From Streptomyces sp. SM11 (GTDB taxonomy: Bacteria > Actinomycetota > Actinomycetes > Streptomycetales > Streptomycetaceae): 48,719 nucleotides of DNA. The notes below the pieces were generated by a model, which saw only the letters and a program-made list of their open reading frames with translations, ran no database searches and was not told where the DNA came from. The stretch covers positions 1 to 48,719 of the forward strand of contig NZ_NEUE01000151.1 of NCBI RefSeq assembly GCF_002910905.1. Reading direction: 5' to 3'. The position numbers were made by a program, and so were the translations under genes. Below, in pieces: positions 1-7,545 of the stretch; the first letter of the stretch is position 1, and every line of letters begins with the position of its first letter.

Positions 1-1261
1 CGGGGGCCGCCTGGACCGGGGCGTGGGCCTCGGGGCCCGGCACGTACCCCATCGGCACCCCGGCGGCGGGCGGAACGGCGAACGAGGCGGCAGCGGCGGC
101 CGAGGCCCCGCGCTCCAGCCGGTCGAGCCGGGCCTGCAGCGACCTCTCGTCGTCGTAGGCGGCGGGCAGCAGGACCCGGGCGCAGATCAGCTCCACCTGG
201 AGGCGCGGCGTGGTGGCCCCGCGCATCTCCGTGAGCCCGTCGTTGACCAGGTCGGCGGCGCGGCTCAGCTCTGCGGCGCCGAAGACGGAGGCCTGGGCCT
301 GTATGCGCTCGACGACGTCGGCGGGGGCATCGATGAGCCCTTTCTCCCCCGCGTCCGGCACGGCGGCCAGGATCACGAGATCACGCAGCCGCTCCAGCAG
401 GTCCGCGACGAAGCGACGCGGATCATTGCCGCCCTCGATCACCCGGTCCACGACCTCGAAGGCTGCGGCCCCGTCGCCGGCGGCGAAGGCGTCGATGATC
501 GAGTCCAGCAGCGAGCCGTCGGTGTACCCGAGGAGCGAGGTCGCCATGGCATACGTCACACCGTCGTCGCCCGCGCCGGCCAGCAGCTGGTCCATGACGG
601 ACATCGAGTCACGCACGGACCCGGCCCCGGCCCGTACGACGAGCGGGAGGACGCCGTCCTCGACGGGGCTGTTCTCCCTGCCGCAGACGTCGGCGAGGTA
701 GCCGCGCAGGGTCCCGGGGGGCACCAGCCGGAACGGGTAGTGGTGCGTACGCGACCGGATCGTCCCGATGACCTTCTCGGGCTCCGTGGTCGCGAAGATG
801 AACTTGAGGTGCTCCGGCGGCTCCTCGACCACCTTCAGCAGGGCGTTGAAGCCCGCCGGGGTGACCATGTGCGCCTCGTCGATGATGTAGATCTTGTAAC
901 GACTGGAGGCGGGCCCGAAGAACGCCTTCTCGCGCAGGTCACGGGCGTCGTCCACACCACCGTGCGAGGCGGCGTCGATCTCGATCACATCGATGGACCC
1001 CGGCCCGTTGCGCGCGAGGTCCTGGCACGACTGGCACTCCCCGCACGGGGTGGGCGTGGGCCCCTGCTCGCAGTTCAGACAGCGGGCGAGGATGCGCGCG
1101 CTGGTCGTCTTCCCACAGCCGCGCGGCCCGCTGAACAGGTACGCGTGATTGACCCGGTTGTTCCGCAGGGCCTGCTGGAGCGGGTCAGTGACATGCTCCT
1201 GACCGATGACCTCGGCGAATGACTCGGGGCGGTAGCGGCGGTACAGCGCAAGGGACGACAC
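1..1261 (-). CDS. dnaX: DNA polymerase III subunit gamma/tau, 5' part (runs off left edge)
   Basis: This is the clamp-loader ATPase of the replicative polymerase, cut off by the window edge after about 420 codons. Reading from a GTG at 1261, the protein begins MSSLALYRRYRPESFAEVIG. It has a Walker A motif GPRGCGKT at residues 45-52, the zinc-site cysteines C64, C73, C76 and C79, and a Walker B/DEAH-type IIDEAH. The sensor region ATTEPEKV and the domain III repeats follow, and an Ala/Pro-rich linker begins near the edge. The SRP RNA lies just upstream in the same direction, the usual actinobacterial arrangement. The gene is a chromosomal anchor outside the mobile array. A GTG two bases upstream (1263) is in another frame and is not the start. 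Confidence 0.95.
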   Translation of the reverse strand, partial: MSSLALYRRYRPESFAEVIGQEHVTDPLQQALRNNRVNHAYLFSGPRGCGKTTSARILARCLNCEQGPTPTPCGECQSCQDLARNGPGSIDVIEIDAASHGGVDDARDLREKAFFGPASSRYKIYIIDEAHMVTPAGFNALLKVVEEPPEHLKFIFATTEPEKVIGTIRSRTHHYPFRLVPPGTLRGYLADVCGRENSPVEDGVLPLVVRAGAGSVRDSMSVMDQLLAGAGDDGVTYAMATSLLGYTDGSLLDSIIDAFAAGDGAAAFEVVDRVIEGGNDPRRFVADLLERLRDLVILAAVPDAGEKGLIDAPADVVERIQAQASVFGAAELSRAADLVNDGLTEMRGATTPRLQVELICARVLLPAAYDDERSLQARLDRLERGASAAAAASFAVPPAAGVPMGYVPGPEAHAPVQAAP

Positions 1262-1420
1262 ACCTACGAGGTTATCGGGGCCGACCGACAACCGAACCCA
1301 CACCGCCCGAGCGCCCGCTCCCCAAGGCTGGACGTTCCCCTTCCCCAGGCCCGCGGAGCCCACTCCCGAGCTCCCGGCGAGCCTGCGCACCCGACCGGGC
1401 AACCGGCCCCGGAACGCAAA

Positions 1421-1509
1421 GGGCCCCCCACGCACCCGCCAGAGCCGACCTACCCTTGCTGCCTTCCGGCCCTGGGGGAGTTCAGTCAGATAGCGCCACG
1501 TGAGGGGCT
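1421..1509 (-). ncRNA. ffs: Small signal recognition particle RNA (4.5S type)
   Basis: The minus strand carries the universally conserved SRP Alu-less helix 8: GGCCGGAAGGCAGCAAGGGT, with the GGAA tetraloop and the asymmetric internal loop. CCCCTCACG on the 5' side can pair with CGTGGGGGG on the 3' side and close the long hairpin. It would bind Ffh during co-translational targeting. The ends are estimated from pairing, to within a few bases. Confidence 0.92.
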
Positions 1510-1655
1510 GACGCCCACCTTAGCGGATCCCCACCCCCTCCGGTCCACCCGCCCACCCCGCCGAACGACAACCGAACGGCCCCGCAGCCCCTCTCCGGAC
1601 GATCTTCGGGGAACGTGTTCGCGAGCACCCTCCAACGTCTTGTATTGTTTGCGGC

Positions 1656-1743
1656 GGAGGATTCGCCTAGTGGCCTAGGGCGCACGCTTGGAAAGCGTGT
1701 TGGGGGCAACCCCTCACGAGTTCGAATCTCGTATCCTCCGCCA
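1656..1743 (+). tRNA. tRNA-Ser(GGA), integration target
   Basis: The acceptor stem GGAGGAT (1656-1662) pairs with ATCCTCC (1733-1739). A discriminator G and an encoded CCA (1741-1743) follow. The anticodon loop TTGGAAA gives anticodon GGA, and a long variable arm (TTGGGGGCAACCCCT) marks a class II serine tRNA. The T-arm has GAGTTCGAATCTC. Everything from the anticodon loop onward is part of the 78-bp attachment core, so the 3' half of this gene was donated by the leftmost integrated element while the sequence stays intact. Only this copy has the 5' half. Confidence 0.96.
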
Positions 1744-1765
1744 TTGCTCTCACCGGGCAATACGT
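1688..1765 (+). repeat. Attachment core copy 1 (left end of E1)
   Basis: This 78-bp segment runs from TTGGAAAGCG in the anticodon loop to CAATACGT past the CCA. It is repeated without any difference that I can see at 20661-20738 and 38307-38384. It restores the functional tRNA-Ser 3' end and extends about 20 bp beyond it, as is typical for AICE integrases that use tRNA genes. Confidence 0.95.
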
Positions 1766-1803
1766 CGAAGAGCCCCACCGCTTGCGGTGGGGCTCTTCGA
1801 CGT
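1762..1803. terminator. Terminator hairpin between tRNA-Ser and int1
   Basis: A perfect 19-bp inverted repeat (1762-1780 with 1785-1803) encloses the tetraloop CTTG. The tRNA reads into it from the left and int1 (stop at 1824) from the right, so it probably ends both transcripts. It has no clear T-tract, which is common in Streptomyces. It lies just outside the att core, so it belongs to the element. Confidence 0.75.
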
Positions 1804-1807
1804 TCGT

Positions 1808-1825
1808 AGTCTCATCTGCAGTCTC
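1808..1825 (+). repeat. Integrase arm-type site, left end of E1
   Basis: AGTCTCATCTGCAGTCTC, itself two AGTCTC half-repeats, matches 16 of 18 positions with 20546-20563 at the other end of E1. It touches the last codon of int1. Position and duplication suggest a binding site for the N-terminal arm-binding domain of Int or for Xis. Confidence 0.6.
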
Positions 1826-3083
1826 AACGAGACTCTTCGGAGCCCTCCGTGCTGTTGTCGTCAGCGTCGTTGGCCACTTCCCAGATGAGTCCTCCGACCC
1901 GCTGCGCGACGTCGGCCAGGATGCCGCCCGTCACGTGCTGGTACCGGGCCGCCATCGCCGTGGACGACCAGCCCATGATCTGCATCACGACCCGTTCGGG
2001 AACACCGAGGATGAGCAGAACCGTCGCCGCGGTGTGCCGAGCATCGTGCAGGCGCCCGTCCCGAACCTTCGCATCGATCAGCAGCCGCTTCCAGGCGTCG
2101 TAGTCCGTGCTCGGCACCAACGGCTCCCCCACGGGAGAGGTGAAGACGAACCCAGACTCTCGCCAGTCCTCCCCCGCGATCGCCCGTTCGCGCGCCTGCT
2201 CTCTGCGGTGGAGCTCCAGCAGCCTCACCAGTTCGTCAGGGACACCGATGACGCGTCGGCCGGCGCGCGACTTCGTGCTGGCCGTGTCCTCGTTCTTCCT
2301 GACCCGCTTCTTGCAGTACCCCGGCTTCGTGCCACAGTCGCCGCCGCACCCGTGGAGGTACTTCGGCCTCAGCCTGTTCTTCCTGACGCGCAGGACTCCG
2401 CTGCTCGTATCGAGGTCCGCCCACCGCAGCCCGAGCGCTTCCCCCTGCCGGAGCCCCAGAGCGAGCGCGATGGACCAGCGAGCGCTGTTTCGGAGCTTGG
2501 CGGCCTCCGAGAGCAGGCGCTGCACCTCTTCGATGTCGTACGGCTCCACCTCCTCTTCCTCGATCCTCGGCGGGACCGCGAGGGTGGCGACGTTCCGTGT
2601 GACGTGGCCGCGACGCATCGCGTGATTCAACGCGGTACGGATGGTCCGGTGCGCCTGGTGCGCGGTGGCGGGCTTGCTGCCGTTGGCCAGCATCCGGCTG
2701 TAGAAGCGCTCCAGGTGTTCGGGCTCCAGCTTGTCCAGCCGGTGAGCCCCGACGCCCGGTACGAGGTGCACCCGTACGGCCACCTCATAACCGGCGTACG
2801 TGTTCTCTCGCACCGACGGCTTGGCGATCTCCTCGACCCAGTGCAGCAGCCATGCATTGACGGTCCACGGACGTCCGGGCTTTCGCACCTTGCCTTCGTC
2901 CCGTTGCTTCTCCAGCGCGCGGACCTTCTTGATCACCTCCCCTTCGCTGATCTTGCTCATGACGTGGCGCCGGTCCGACTTGCCGTCGTCACGGATGCCG
3001 ACGGTCACACGTCCGTGCCAGTAACCGTCACTGCCGAGATAGATGGATGACGCCCCATCCGGGCGCTTGGGCCGCTTGGCCAT
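1824..3083 (-). CDS. int: Tyrosine site-specific integrase of E1
   Basis: At 419 aa this is of usual length for a pSAM2-like tyrosine recombinase. It integrates and, with Xis, excises the element at tRNA-Ser. The N-terminal part (about 10-60) resembles an arm-type DNA-binding domain and the core-binding SAM-like domain spans roughly 73-170. Catalytic residues visible are R212 (GLRQGE), K271 (TKSRAGRR), H346 and R349 (RLHDARH), W372 and the nucleophile Y381 (ARYQHV). An insertion HGC-x3-C-x6-C at about 244-257 is shared by all three integrases in the window and could bind metal. The ATG at 3083 lies 9 bases after the xis stop codon (3093), so the two are probably co-translated. Confidence 0.95.
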   Translation of the reverse strand: MAKRPKRPDGASSIYLGSDGYWHGRVTVGIRDDGKSDRRHVMSKISEGEVIKKVRALEKQRDEGKVRKPGRPWTVNAWLLHWVEEIAKPSVRENTYAGYEVAVRVHLVPGVGAHRLDKLEPEHLERFYSRMLANGSKPATAHQAHRTIRTALNHAMRRGHVTRNVATLAVPPRIEEEEVEPYDIEEVQRLLSEAAKLRNSARWSIALALGLRQGEALGLRWADLDTSSGVLRVRKNRLRPKYLHGCGGDCGTKPGYCKKRVRKNEDTASTKSRAGRRVIGVPDELVRLLELHRREQARERAIAGEDWRESGFVFTSPVGEPLVPSTDYDAWKRLLIDAKVRDGRLHDARHTAATVLLILGVPERVVMQIMGWSSTAMAARYQHVTGGILADVAQRVGGLIWEVANDADDNSTEGSEESR

Positions 3084-3092
3084 TGGTGCTCC

Positions 3093-3338
3093 TTACGCCG
3101 CGGCGTGGTTGTTGCGGGTCTGCATGCGCTCGTTCAGGTAGTCGATGAGCGCTTGAACGGGGACACGTCGGCTGCGACCGAACGGGACCGTCTGGACGGC
3201 TCCGTCACGGATCAGGCCGTACATCGTGGTCCGGCCGATGCTCAGGCGGCGGGCAGCTTCCTCGACTGTCACGGCGAGGAGCGTGAGGTCGAGGTCCTGC
3301 GGGTTCTCGTCGTTCTTCAGCAATTCGAGCTGGGGCAT
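3093..3338 (-). CDS. xis: Excisionase / helix-turn-helix DNA-binding protein of E1
   Basis: This 81-aa protein has a MerR-like excisionase fold: TVEEAARRLSIGRTTMYGLI at about 24-43, followed by a basic wing RSRRVPVQAL. Such proteins bind near the attachment site and tip Int toward excision. The ATG at 3338 is preceded by GAGGAG at good spacing; longer upstream readings lack coding character. It sits immediately before int, as in pSAM2. The short tail RMQTRNNHAAA is not conserved in the other two copies here. Confidence 0.9.
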   Translation of the reverse strand: MPQLELLKNDENPQDLDLTLLAVTVEEAARRLSIGRTTMYGLIRDGAVQTVPFGRSRRVPVQALIDYLNERMQTRNNHAAA

Positions 3339-3392
3339 GGCACTCCTCGGTGCGGTCATGCGAGCTGGTGTGTGTGGAGTCCGCATTGCTGT

Positions 3393-3456
3393 GTGTCGCG
3401 ACTCAAGCGGCTCAGGGGCCGTTCCGGGGCGGCGTGAGTCGCTTGAGTCGCGACAC
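3393..3456. repeat. 22-bp inverted repeat between rep and xis of E1
   Basis: The arms 3393-3414 and 3435-3456 match at 21 of 22 positions around a 20-base spacer. Each arm holds CGACTCAAGCG-like sequence. The repeat starts 4 bases beyond the rep stop (3460). It could be a terminator, an operator or part of the replication origin. E2 has its iteron cluster in exactly the same interval, which favours an origin-related role. Confidence 0.6.
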
Positions 3457-3459
3457 GGG

Positions 3460-4854
3460 CTATCGCCGATCGGACGGCGTGAGGGTGATGCCGGTGTACG
3501 TGGGCACCTGCCGGCCGTACGCGTCGCGGGGGCGGGCCCGGTGCAGTTGCGGGACGACGGAGAGCAGATTCCGTCCGAACATCTGCTTGGTCCCCACGGC
3601 CCGTACGCCGTTGTCCTCGGCCCACTCGCGCCAGACCGCCCACAAGGTGTCCACGGGGACCTCGCAGGCGGCACCGACCGTGCAGCGCTCGCGAATGAAT
3701 GCGCTCGTGGGCGAGGCGGTGTCCTGCATCGTGATGACCGCTTCCTGCGAGGAAGGCGGGTCCGTGATCCGGCCGATGCTCTGGAGACGGGCCAGCCCTT
3801 CCAGTGCCCAGTTGAGAATGCCTGGCATCTCGGCGGCCAGCTTGTCGGTGAGGTTGGTGTCTTCCTTACCGAGCCAGGACACCGTCATGTTGAGCACGAT
3901 GAACCGGCGGGCGATGACCCCGGAGGAGTCCCCGAAGCTCGGCAGCTCGTTGGTGAGGATCATCAGCCGCGTGGGCAGTTTGCCGGTCCACGGGTCGCGG
4001 AACTTGCGGTCGATGTCGATGGTGTCCTCACCGGAGATGGTGAGCAGCCGTTCGACGACCTGCCCGCCGTCCTTGCCGGACAGACGGGCGTCGGAGATGA
4101 CGGCGAGCGGCTTGCCGAGCAGCGTGGACAGACCAAAGTTGCTGCCGAGACCGGCGAGCGTCGGCCCGGCGAGATTCTCGCGTCCGACCAGTTCCTTGAG
4201 GACCCGGGCGATGGTGCCTTTACCCGAGCGGGAGGGCCCCTTGATGAGCAGGATCTTCTGTTGGTCGGTGCGGCCGGAGAGAACGTAGCCGAACCATTCC
4301 TGCAGCGCGTCCAGGGCGGCTTGGTCGTCGGGCCAGATCTGCCGCAGGAAGCGTTCCCACGTCGGCGCCGTGGCGGCGGGGTCGTAGTGGAACGGGACGG
4401 AGACGAGGTTGAAGAAGCCGGGTGTGTGCGGCAGCAGGGCCCGGTCCCGGATGCGGAGCAAGCCGTTCTCACAGGCCACGATCGGACTGCCGTCCTTGCC
4501 CGCGGCGTCCTGCTCGACCCACGAGGGAGCGTCGGTGTCGGTGGGCAGGAGCGTGATGGCTCCCAGGGCATCGAGCAGGTTGCTGATCTTCTGCTTCGTG
4601 GGCGACCAGTCGCGGATCTCGGGCTGGCCGTCCTTACCCGGGACGCTGTAGGTGGCGTACTCCAGCCGCTTGTAGAGCGAGGACCGCATCTGCTGATCGT
4701 CCAACTCACGCCAGCAGGTACCGGTCCAGCGCATCCACGATCCGCGCCAGCGACGGCACACAAGCCGCTGGTTCTCGTTCTGCCAGCTCGGGAGCAGACG
4801 GCGCGCCACGGCCATCGGATTGGACGGCACGGGCAGTTCCTCCCGGCCGGTCAT
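3460..4854 (-). CDS. P4/D5-type primase-helicase (Rep) of E1
   Basis: The 464-aa protein has the layout of phage/plasmid primase P4-family helicases (superfamily 3). A D5_N-like segment lies at about 100-190. A Walker A motif (GPSRSGKGT) follows near 205-213. A conserved block (SGEDTIDIDRK, then LMILTNELP) forms Walker B, motif C and the sensor. It likely unwinds the element's origin during autonomous replication after excision. The ATG at 4854 overlaps the stop codon of the upstream primase-polymerase gene by ATGA, so the two products are translationally coupled; together they act like a split primase-helicase. A longer reading back to 4914 lies wholly inside that gene and is unlikely. Confidence 0.88.
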   Translation of the reverse strand: MTGREELPVPSNPMAVARRLLPSWQNENQRLVCRRWRGSWMRWTGTCWRELDDQQMRSSLYKRLEYATYSVPGKDGQPEIRDWSPTKQKISNLLDALGAITLLPTDTDAPSWVEQDAAGKDGSPIVACENGLLRIRDRALLPHTPGFFNLVSVPFHYDPAATAPTWERFLRQIWPDDQAALDALQEWFGYVLSGRTDQQKILLIKGPSRSGKGTIARVLKELVGRENLAGPTLAGLGSNFGLSTLLGKPLAVISDARLSGKDGGQVVERLLTISGEDTIDIDRKFRDPWTGKLPTRLMILTNELPSFGDSSGVIARRFIVLNMTVSWLGKEDTNLTDKLAAEMPGILNWALEGLARLQSIGRITDPPSSQEAVITMQDTASPTSAFIRERCTVGAACEVPVDTLWAVWREWAEDNGVRAVGTKQMFGRNLLSVVPQLHRARPRDAYGRQVPTYTGITLTPSDRR

Positions 4855-5777
4855 GCCGCACTCACCTCCAGCGCGCCGCCCCGGACGAATCCGGACCGGA
4901 TCGCGGTGCGGCACTCTCCGGCAGGCAGGCCGATCGACTGCCCGGCACTCATCAGTTCGCTGCTGACGGCGGCCTCGGTGAGGTCACCACTCCGGATCAT
5001 CCGGGCAAGGGCGTAGGCCGCGAAGTACACGGCACGATTACGACCGCCCTCGCGGGCGGACAGCACCTTTTCGAGCTCCCCGCGCAGAGCAGCGGTGCTG
5101 TAGGCGGTGGCGTTGCGCATCCGGGCCGACAGCTCAGACAGCGGCATGGGGGCCGGTGCGGGCTTGGGGGTGAGCAGGTCACTGAGCCACGCAGGGAGGG
5201 GGGCCGGAGACGCGTCGTGAATGATCTCGTACGACGCTCCACCTACGGTGCTGCCGGCGCCCACCACGTACCCGCCCCAGGCCCGGGTGTCGACCTTCCA
5301 GCCCAGGACATCGGCCGTACTGCGTAGCTGCTTTCCGGCAGGCGCGGTGAAGTACAGGTGCTGGCCGCCACGGCGGGTGCGCACCGTGTACGTCTCGGTC
5401 GGCAGCCGTTCCCCGGCGCGCTCACAGAGCATGGCGAACACGTCCAGACCGTCCGCTGCTCCCGCCCAGGCGGTGGGTGGGGTGTCGGTGTCGTCCTTGG
5501 GCAGGTCGAGGTCCAGGACCACGAGGTTCGCGGGCCCGGTGGCGATGCCGACGTTGTAGGGGACCGTCTGCCAGCACGTGGCGATGTTCCCGGGGTCGGT
5601 GGTGGCGCGCTGCTCAGGGGTGCGGTGGCCACTCGCGCAGCGGCCGGTGCCGGGGCAGTGGCGTTCAGGGTGCCCTGCGGGCCGCTTGTCGTCCGGCCGG
5701 AGGGGGAAGACGTGCCAGCCTCGCTCGGCAGCAGCCAGGGCGGCGCTCAGCAGCGCTGGGGCAGGGGTTGGTGTCAT
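4851..5777 (-). CDS. Bifunctional primase-polymerase (prim-pol) of E1
   Basis: This 308-aa protein carries a prim-pol domain. The N-terminal ALAAAERGWHVFPL and a Cys/His-containing loop (about 35-50) precede the metal-binding LVVLDLDLP (DxD). The motif GGQHLYF follows, and GGYVVGAGS corresponds to the conserved G-x-VV-x-P/G-S region. It would synthesise primers, and possibly DNA, for element replication with the downstream helicase. The start at 5777 has AGGAG upstream. It is preceded by leader hairpin A1 (5816-5856). A homologue stands in the same position in E2 with a near-identical start context (CCCCCAGCATGAC). Confidence 0.88.
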   Translation of the reverse strand: MTPTPAPALLSAALAAAERGWHVFPLRPDDKRPAGHPERHCPGTGRCASGHRTPEQRATTDPGNIATCWQTVPYNVGIATGPANLVVLDLDLPKDDTDTPPTAWAGAADGLDVFAMLCERAGERLPTETYTVRTRRGGQHLYFTAPAGKQLRSTADVLGWKVDTRAWGGYVVGAGSTVGGASYEIIHDASPAPLPAWLSDLLTPKPAPAPMPLSELSARMRNATAYSTAALRGELEKVLSAREGGRNRAVYFAAYALARMIRSGDLTEAAVSSELMSAGQSIGLPAGECRTAIRSGFVRGGALEVSAA

Positions 5778-5815
5778 GCTGGGGGTTCTCCTGTTTCCGC
5801 GAAGGGACAAGGGAA

Positions 5816-5856
5816 CCGGGGCGGTCGCGGTCTTTGGCGAGAGGCGACCGCCCCGG
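5816..5856 (-). promoter_or_regulatory. Leader hairpin A1 upstream of E1 prim-pol
   Basis: Perfect 13-bp stem (5816-5828 with 5844-5856) with a 15-nt loop that reads CTCTCGCCAAAGACC on the coding (minus) strand. It lies between the stop of the 107-aa gene and the prim-pol start. Related hairpins occur at 12284-12325, 25185-25227 and 27653-27691, each 30-46 nt before a start codon. Confidence 0.65.
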
Positions 5857-5862
5857 GCATAG

Positions 5863-6186
5863 CTACTGCTCGTCGGCCCACAGGGCGTACTGCTGGCGGA
5901 CGTAGTGGCGCGGGTCGCAGATGGCGTCCGGGTCGTCCAGGTCCATCAGCCGCGCCGCGGCGAGTTCGGCCGCTGCGATGGCGTCCCCGCCGTGGCCCGC
6001 GGCTTCTTCGGACAGCGCGATGCGGTCCAGGAGCGCGGCCTTGCGAAGCCAGAACTCCCGGCCCATGCGCGTGCCGAACGGCTTGTCTGCTGCGGTCTGA
6101 GCGGTCCATCCGATTTCACGGACGATGCCCGGGGCTTTGGCGTATGCCGCGCTTGGGGTCGGCCACTGTTCGGTGCCAGTGCTCAT
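5863..6186 (-). CDS. Conserved hypothetical protein (107 aa)
   Basis: I do not recognise this family. The protein is soluble, acidic to neutral and mostly alpha-helical, with an Ala-rich helix (AIAAAELAAARLMDL) and a C-terminal QQYALWADEQ. No signal peptide, membrane segment or catalytic motif is visible. The ATG at 6186 has AAGGAG upstream and lies 2 bases after the stop of the preceding membrane-protein gene, so it belongs to the transfer/replication operon. Proteins of this kind are common passengers between tra and rep in Streptomyces elements. Confidence 0.75.
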   Translation of the reverse strand: MSTGTEQWPTPSAAYAKAPGIVREIGWTAQTAADKPFGTRMGREFWLRKAALLDRIALSEEAAGHGGDAIAAAELAAARLMDLDDPDAICDPRHYVRQQYALWADEQ

Positions 6187-6188
6187 GT

Positions 6189-6800
6189 TCAGTGCTCCTT
6201 GGTGGTGTCGGTGGCTGGGAGTTCGGGGAGTCCGGCGTGGGTGAGTACGGCGGGGTCGAAGCCGGGCAGGGCGGCGCGGGTGATGAGTGCGGCGGCGAGG
6301 TGTTCGGCGTAGGCGGCGCCGGAGCGGGCGACCTCGATCTGTGCACCGGCCCGCAGTGCTTCGACGCGTTCGACGTGGGCGTGGTCCTCGCGGCGGATCG
6401 TGGTCTGCCGCTCAAAGGCCGCCGTGTCACGGCGGTCGGTGCGCCAGTAGCGGGCGGCGAGTCCGTAGGCGACGGCGGTGGCCACGGCCCACAGGAGGAC
6501 CGGGAGCGGGAGGCCGTCGGCGTATCCGGCGACCCCGGCCAAGGCCAAGGTTCCCGAAGTGGCGAACGCAGTCCCGGCAAGGACCCCGTCGCCACCCCCA
6601 CGTCCGGCGGCGGCGAAAGCGCCGGCCGTTGCGGCACCTGCTGCGAGGACGACCACCAACGCGGCGTTGCCGGTGGAGTGTTCGGCGCCGTTGGCGTTCC
6701 AGATCCGTCCGAGGATCAGCACGGTGGAGGTGGCGATGGCGGGGGCCACCTTGGGGGCGGCGAGTGCGGCCCAGTGGCGTTGGATCAGGGGTTCGTTCAT
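6189..6800 (-). CDS. Multi-pass membrane protein, spread (Spd)-like
   Basis: The 203-aa protein has about four hydrophobic segments between residues 15 and 125 (for example ALVVVLAAGAATAGAFAAAG and LPVLLWAVATAVAYGLAA). A charged, soluble C-terminal third follows, with a helix RREDHAHVERVEALRAGAQ. Position just after tra and small membrane genes fits the spd functions that spread Streptomyces elements from septum to septum through recipient mycelium. That role is inferred from context only. The ATG at 6800 has AGGAGG 7 bases upstream. Confidence 0.75.
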   Translation of the reverse strand: MNEPLIQRHWAALAAPKVAPAIATSTVLILGRIWNANGAEHSTGNAALVVVLAAGAATAGAFAAAGRGGGDGVLAGTAFATSGTLALAGVAGYADGLPLPVLLWAVATAVAYGLAARYWRTDRRDTAAFERQTTIRREDHAHVERVEALRAGAQIEVARSGAAYAEHLAAALITRAALPGFDPAVLTHAGLPELPATDTTKEH

Positions 6801-6811
6801 GACGGTGCCTC

Positions 6812-7000
6812 CTACAGGTCGGGGATGGCGTCGATGACGGCGGTGGTGAGTTCGTTGATCGGGCCGGACGCGCCGGTGGAGGCGAGGAAGAACCCGAACA
6901 TGACGGCGATGAACGCGGAGCCCCAGCCGAGGGTGTTGGAGCGCAGAAGGAAGAACAGGACGAGTCCGAAGAGCAGGACGAGGGAGACGGTGACAGCCAC
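6812..7000 (-). CDS. Small membrane protein (62 aa)
   Basis: The 62-aa protein is two transmembrane helices (SLVLLFGLVLFFLL and WGSAFIAVMFGFFLA) with a short polar tail. The start is a GTG at 7000, chosen because AAGGAG lies at ideal distance; no ATG fits. It ends 11 bases before the next gene. Probably a small spread/transfer accessory protein. No specific family recognised. Confidence 0.72.
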   Translation of the reverse strand: MAVTVSLVLLFGLVLFFLLRSNTLGWGSAFIAVMFGFFLASTGASGPINELTTAVIDAIPDL

Positions 7001-7076
7001 GACGGGAACTCCTTGGAAGCTGATGGGGAGTGCTGGGTAGGGTGCGGGGCCCCGGGTGCTCGCAAGTTCGGGGCTT

Positions 7077-7145
7077 GGACCGGCGGTCAGGCTGGCGAGC
7101 GCCTGACATGGTCGGGATCGCCTCAGGGCGGGTGACCGCCGGTCC
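7077..7145 (-). promoter_or_regulatory. Long hairpin upstream of the 62-aa gene
   Basis: A perfect 12-bp inverted repeat (7077-7088 with 7134-7145) encloses 45 bases that contain a smaller hairpin with the loop-side sequence GCTCGCCAGC on the coding strand. It fills the gap between the 83-aa and 62-aa genes. CTCGCCA is shared with the loops of hairpins A1-A3, so it may be a diverged relative. Confidence 0.4.
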
Positions 7146-7154
7146 ACTGCGTGG

Positions 7155-7406
7155 TTAGCGGGTGCCGTCGCGGTGGAGGCGGGCGGCGACGTTGTAGAGG
7201 TGGCGGCCGATCCGGATGCGTTTGCCGGTGGCCTTGCAGCGGCGGCAGTCCTTACCGCGCTTGGTGCGGCCCTTGCGGTCGGTCTTGGTCGCGAAGCCCC
7301 AGCCGCGGCACTTGCGGCAGTCTCCGAACGGCGAGACCGCACACAGACCGCTGTAACTGAGGGTGATGAGCAGGAGGAGTGCGCTAGCGAGCAGGGCAGG
7401 GGTCAT
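7155..7406 (-). CDS. Membrane-anchored zinc-ribbon-like protein (83 aa)
   Basis: An N-terminal hydrophobic segment (ALLASALLLLITLSYSGLC) is followed by two DnaJ-like CxxC knuckles: CRKCRGWGF at about 30-38 and CRRCKATGKR at about 54-63. These probably bind one zinc ion. The rest is strongly basic and could contact DNA or RNA. It lies directly downstream of tra1 in the same direction, separated by a structured gap, and may be a Tra or spread accessory factor. Start ATG at 7406. Confidence 0.75.
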   Translation of the reverse strand: MTPALLASALLLLITLSYSGLCAVSPFGDCRKCRGWGFATKTDRKGRTKRGKDCRRCKATGKRIRIGRHLYNVAARLHRDGTR

Positions 7407-7497
7407 GAAGGGCCTCCCGGGCCTGTTTCGGGGGTTTGCGCAGGTGGGGCGCTAGAGGCTAGTAAGCTGATCAAGCGGCAGATGTGCCGCTAGCGGT

Positions 7498-7537
7498 GCC
7501 GCTAGACCTAGCGGGGTGTGCTGCTAGGTCTAGCGGC
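7498..7537. repeat. 15-bp perfect inverted repeat downstream of tra1 (clt/terminator candidate)
   Basis: GCCGCTAGACCTAGC (7498-7512) and its exact complement (7523-7537) flank 10 bases. CTAG occurs again in the flanks (for example near 7459 and 7490). A second short repeat, AGCGGCA/TGCCGCT, lies just to the left. The site begins 9 bases after the tra1 stop. It could terminate tra or be the cis-acting locus of transfer recognised by the Tra C-terminus. Confidence 0.5.
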
Positions 7538-7545
7538 GAAACCGG

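Noticed and set aside
23..1222. Long plus-strand open frame opposite dnaX
   Set aside because: It is an antisense artefact of high GC third positions; the minus strand reads a full gamma/tau N-terminal domain.
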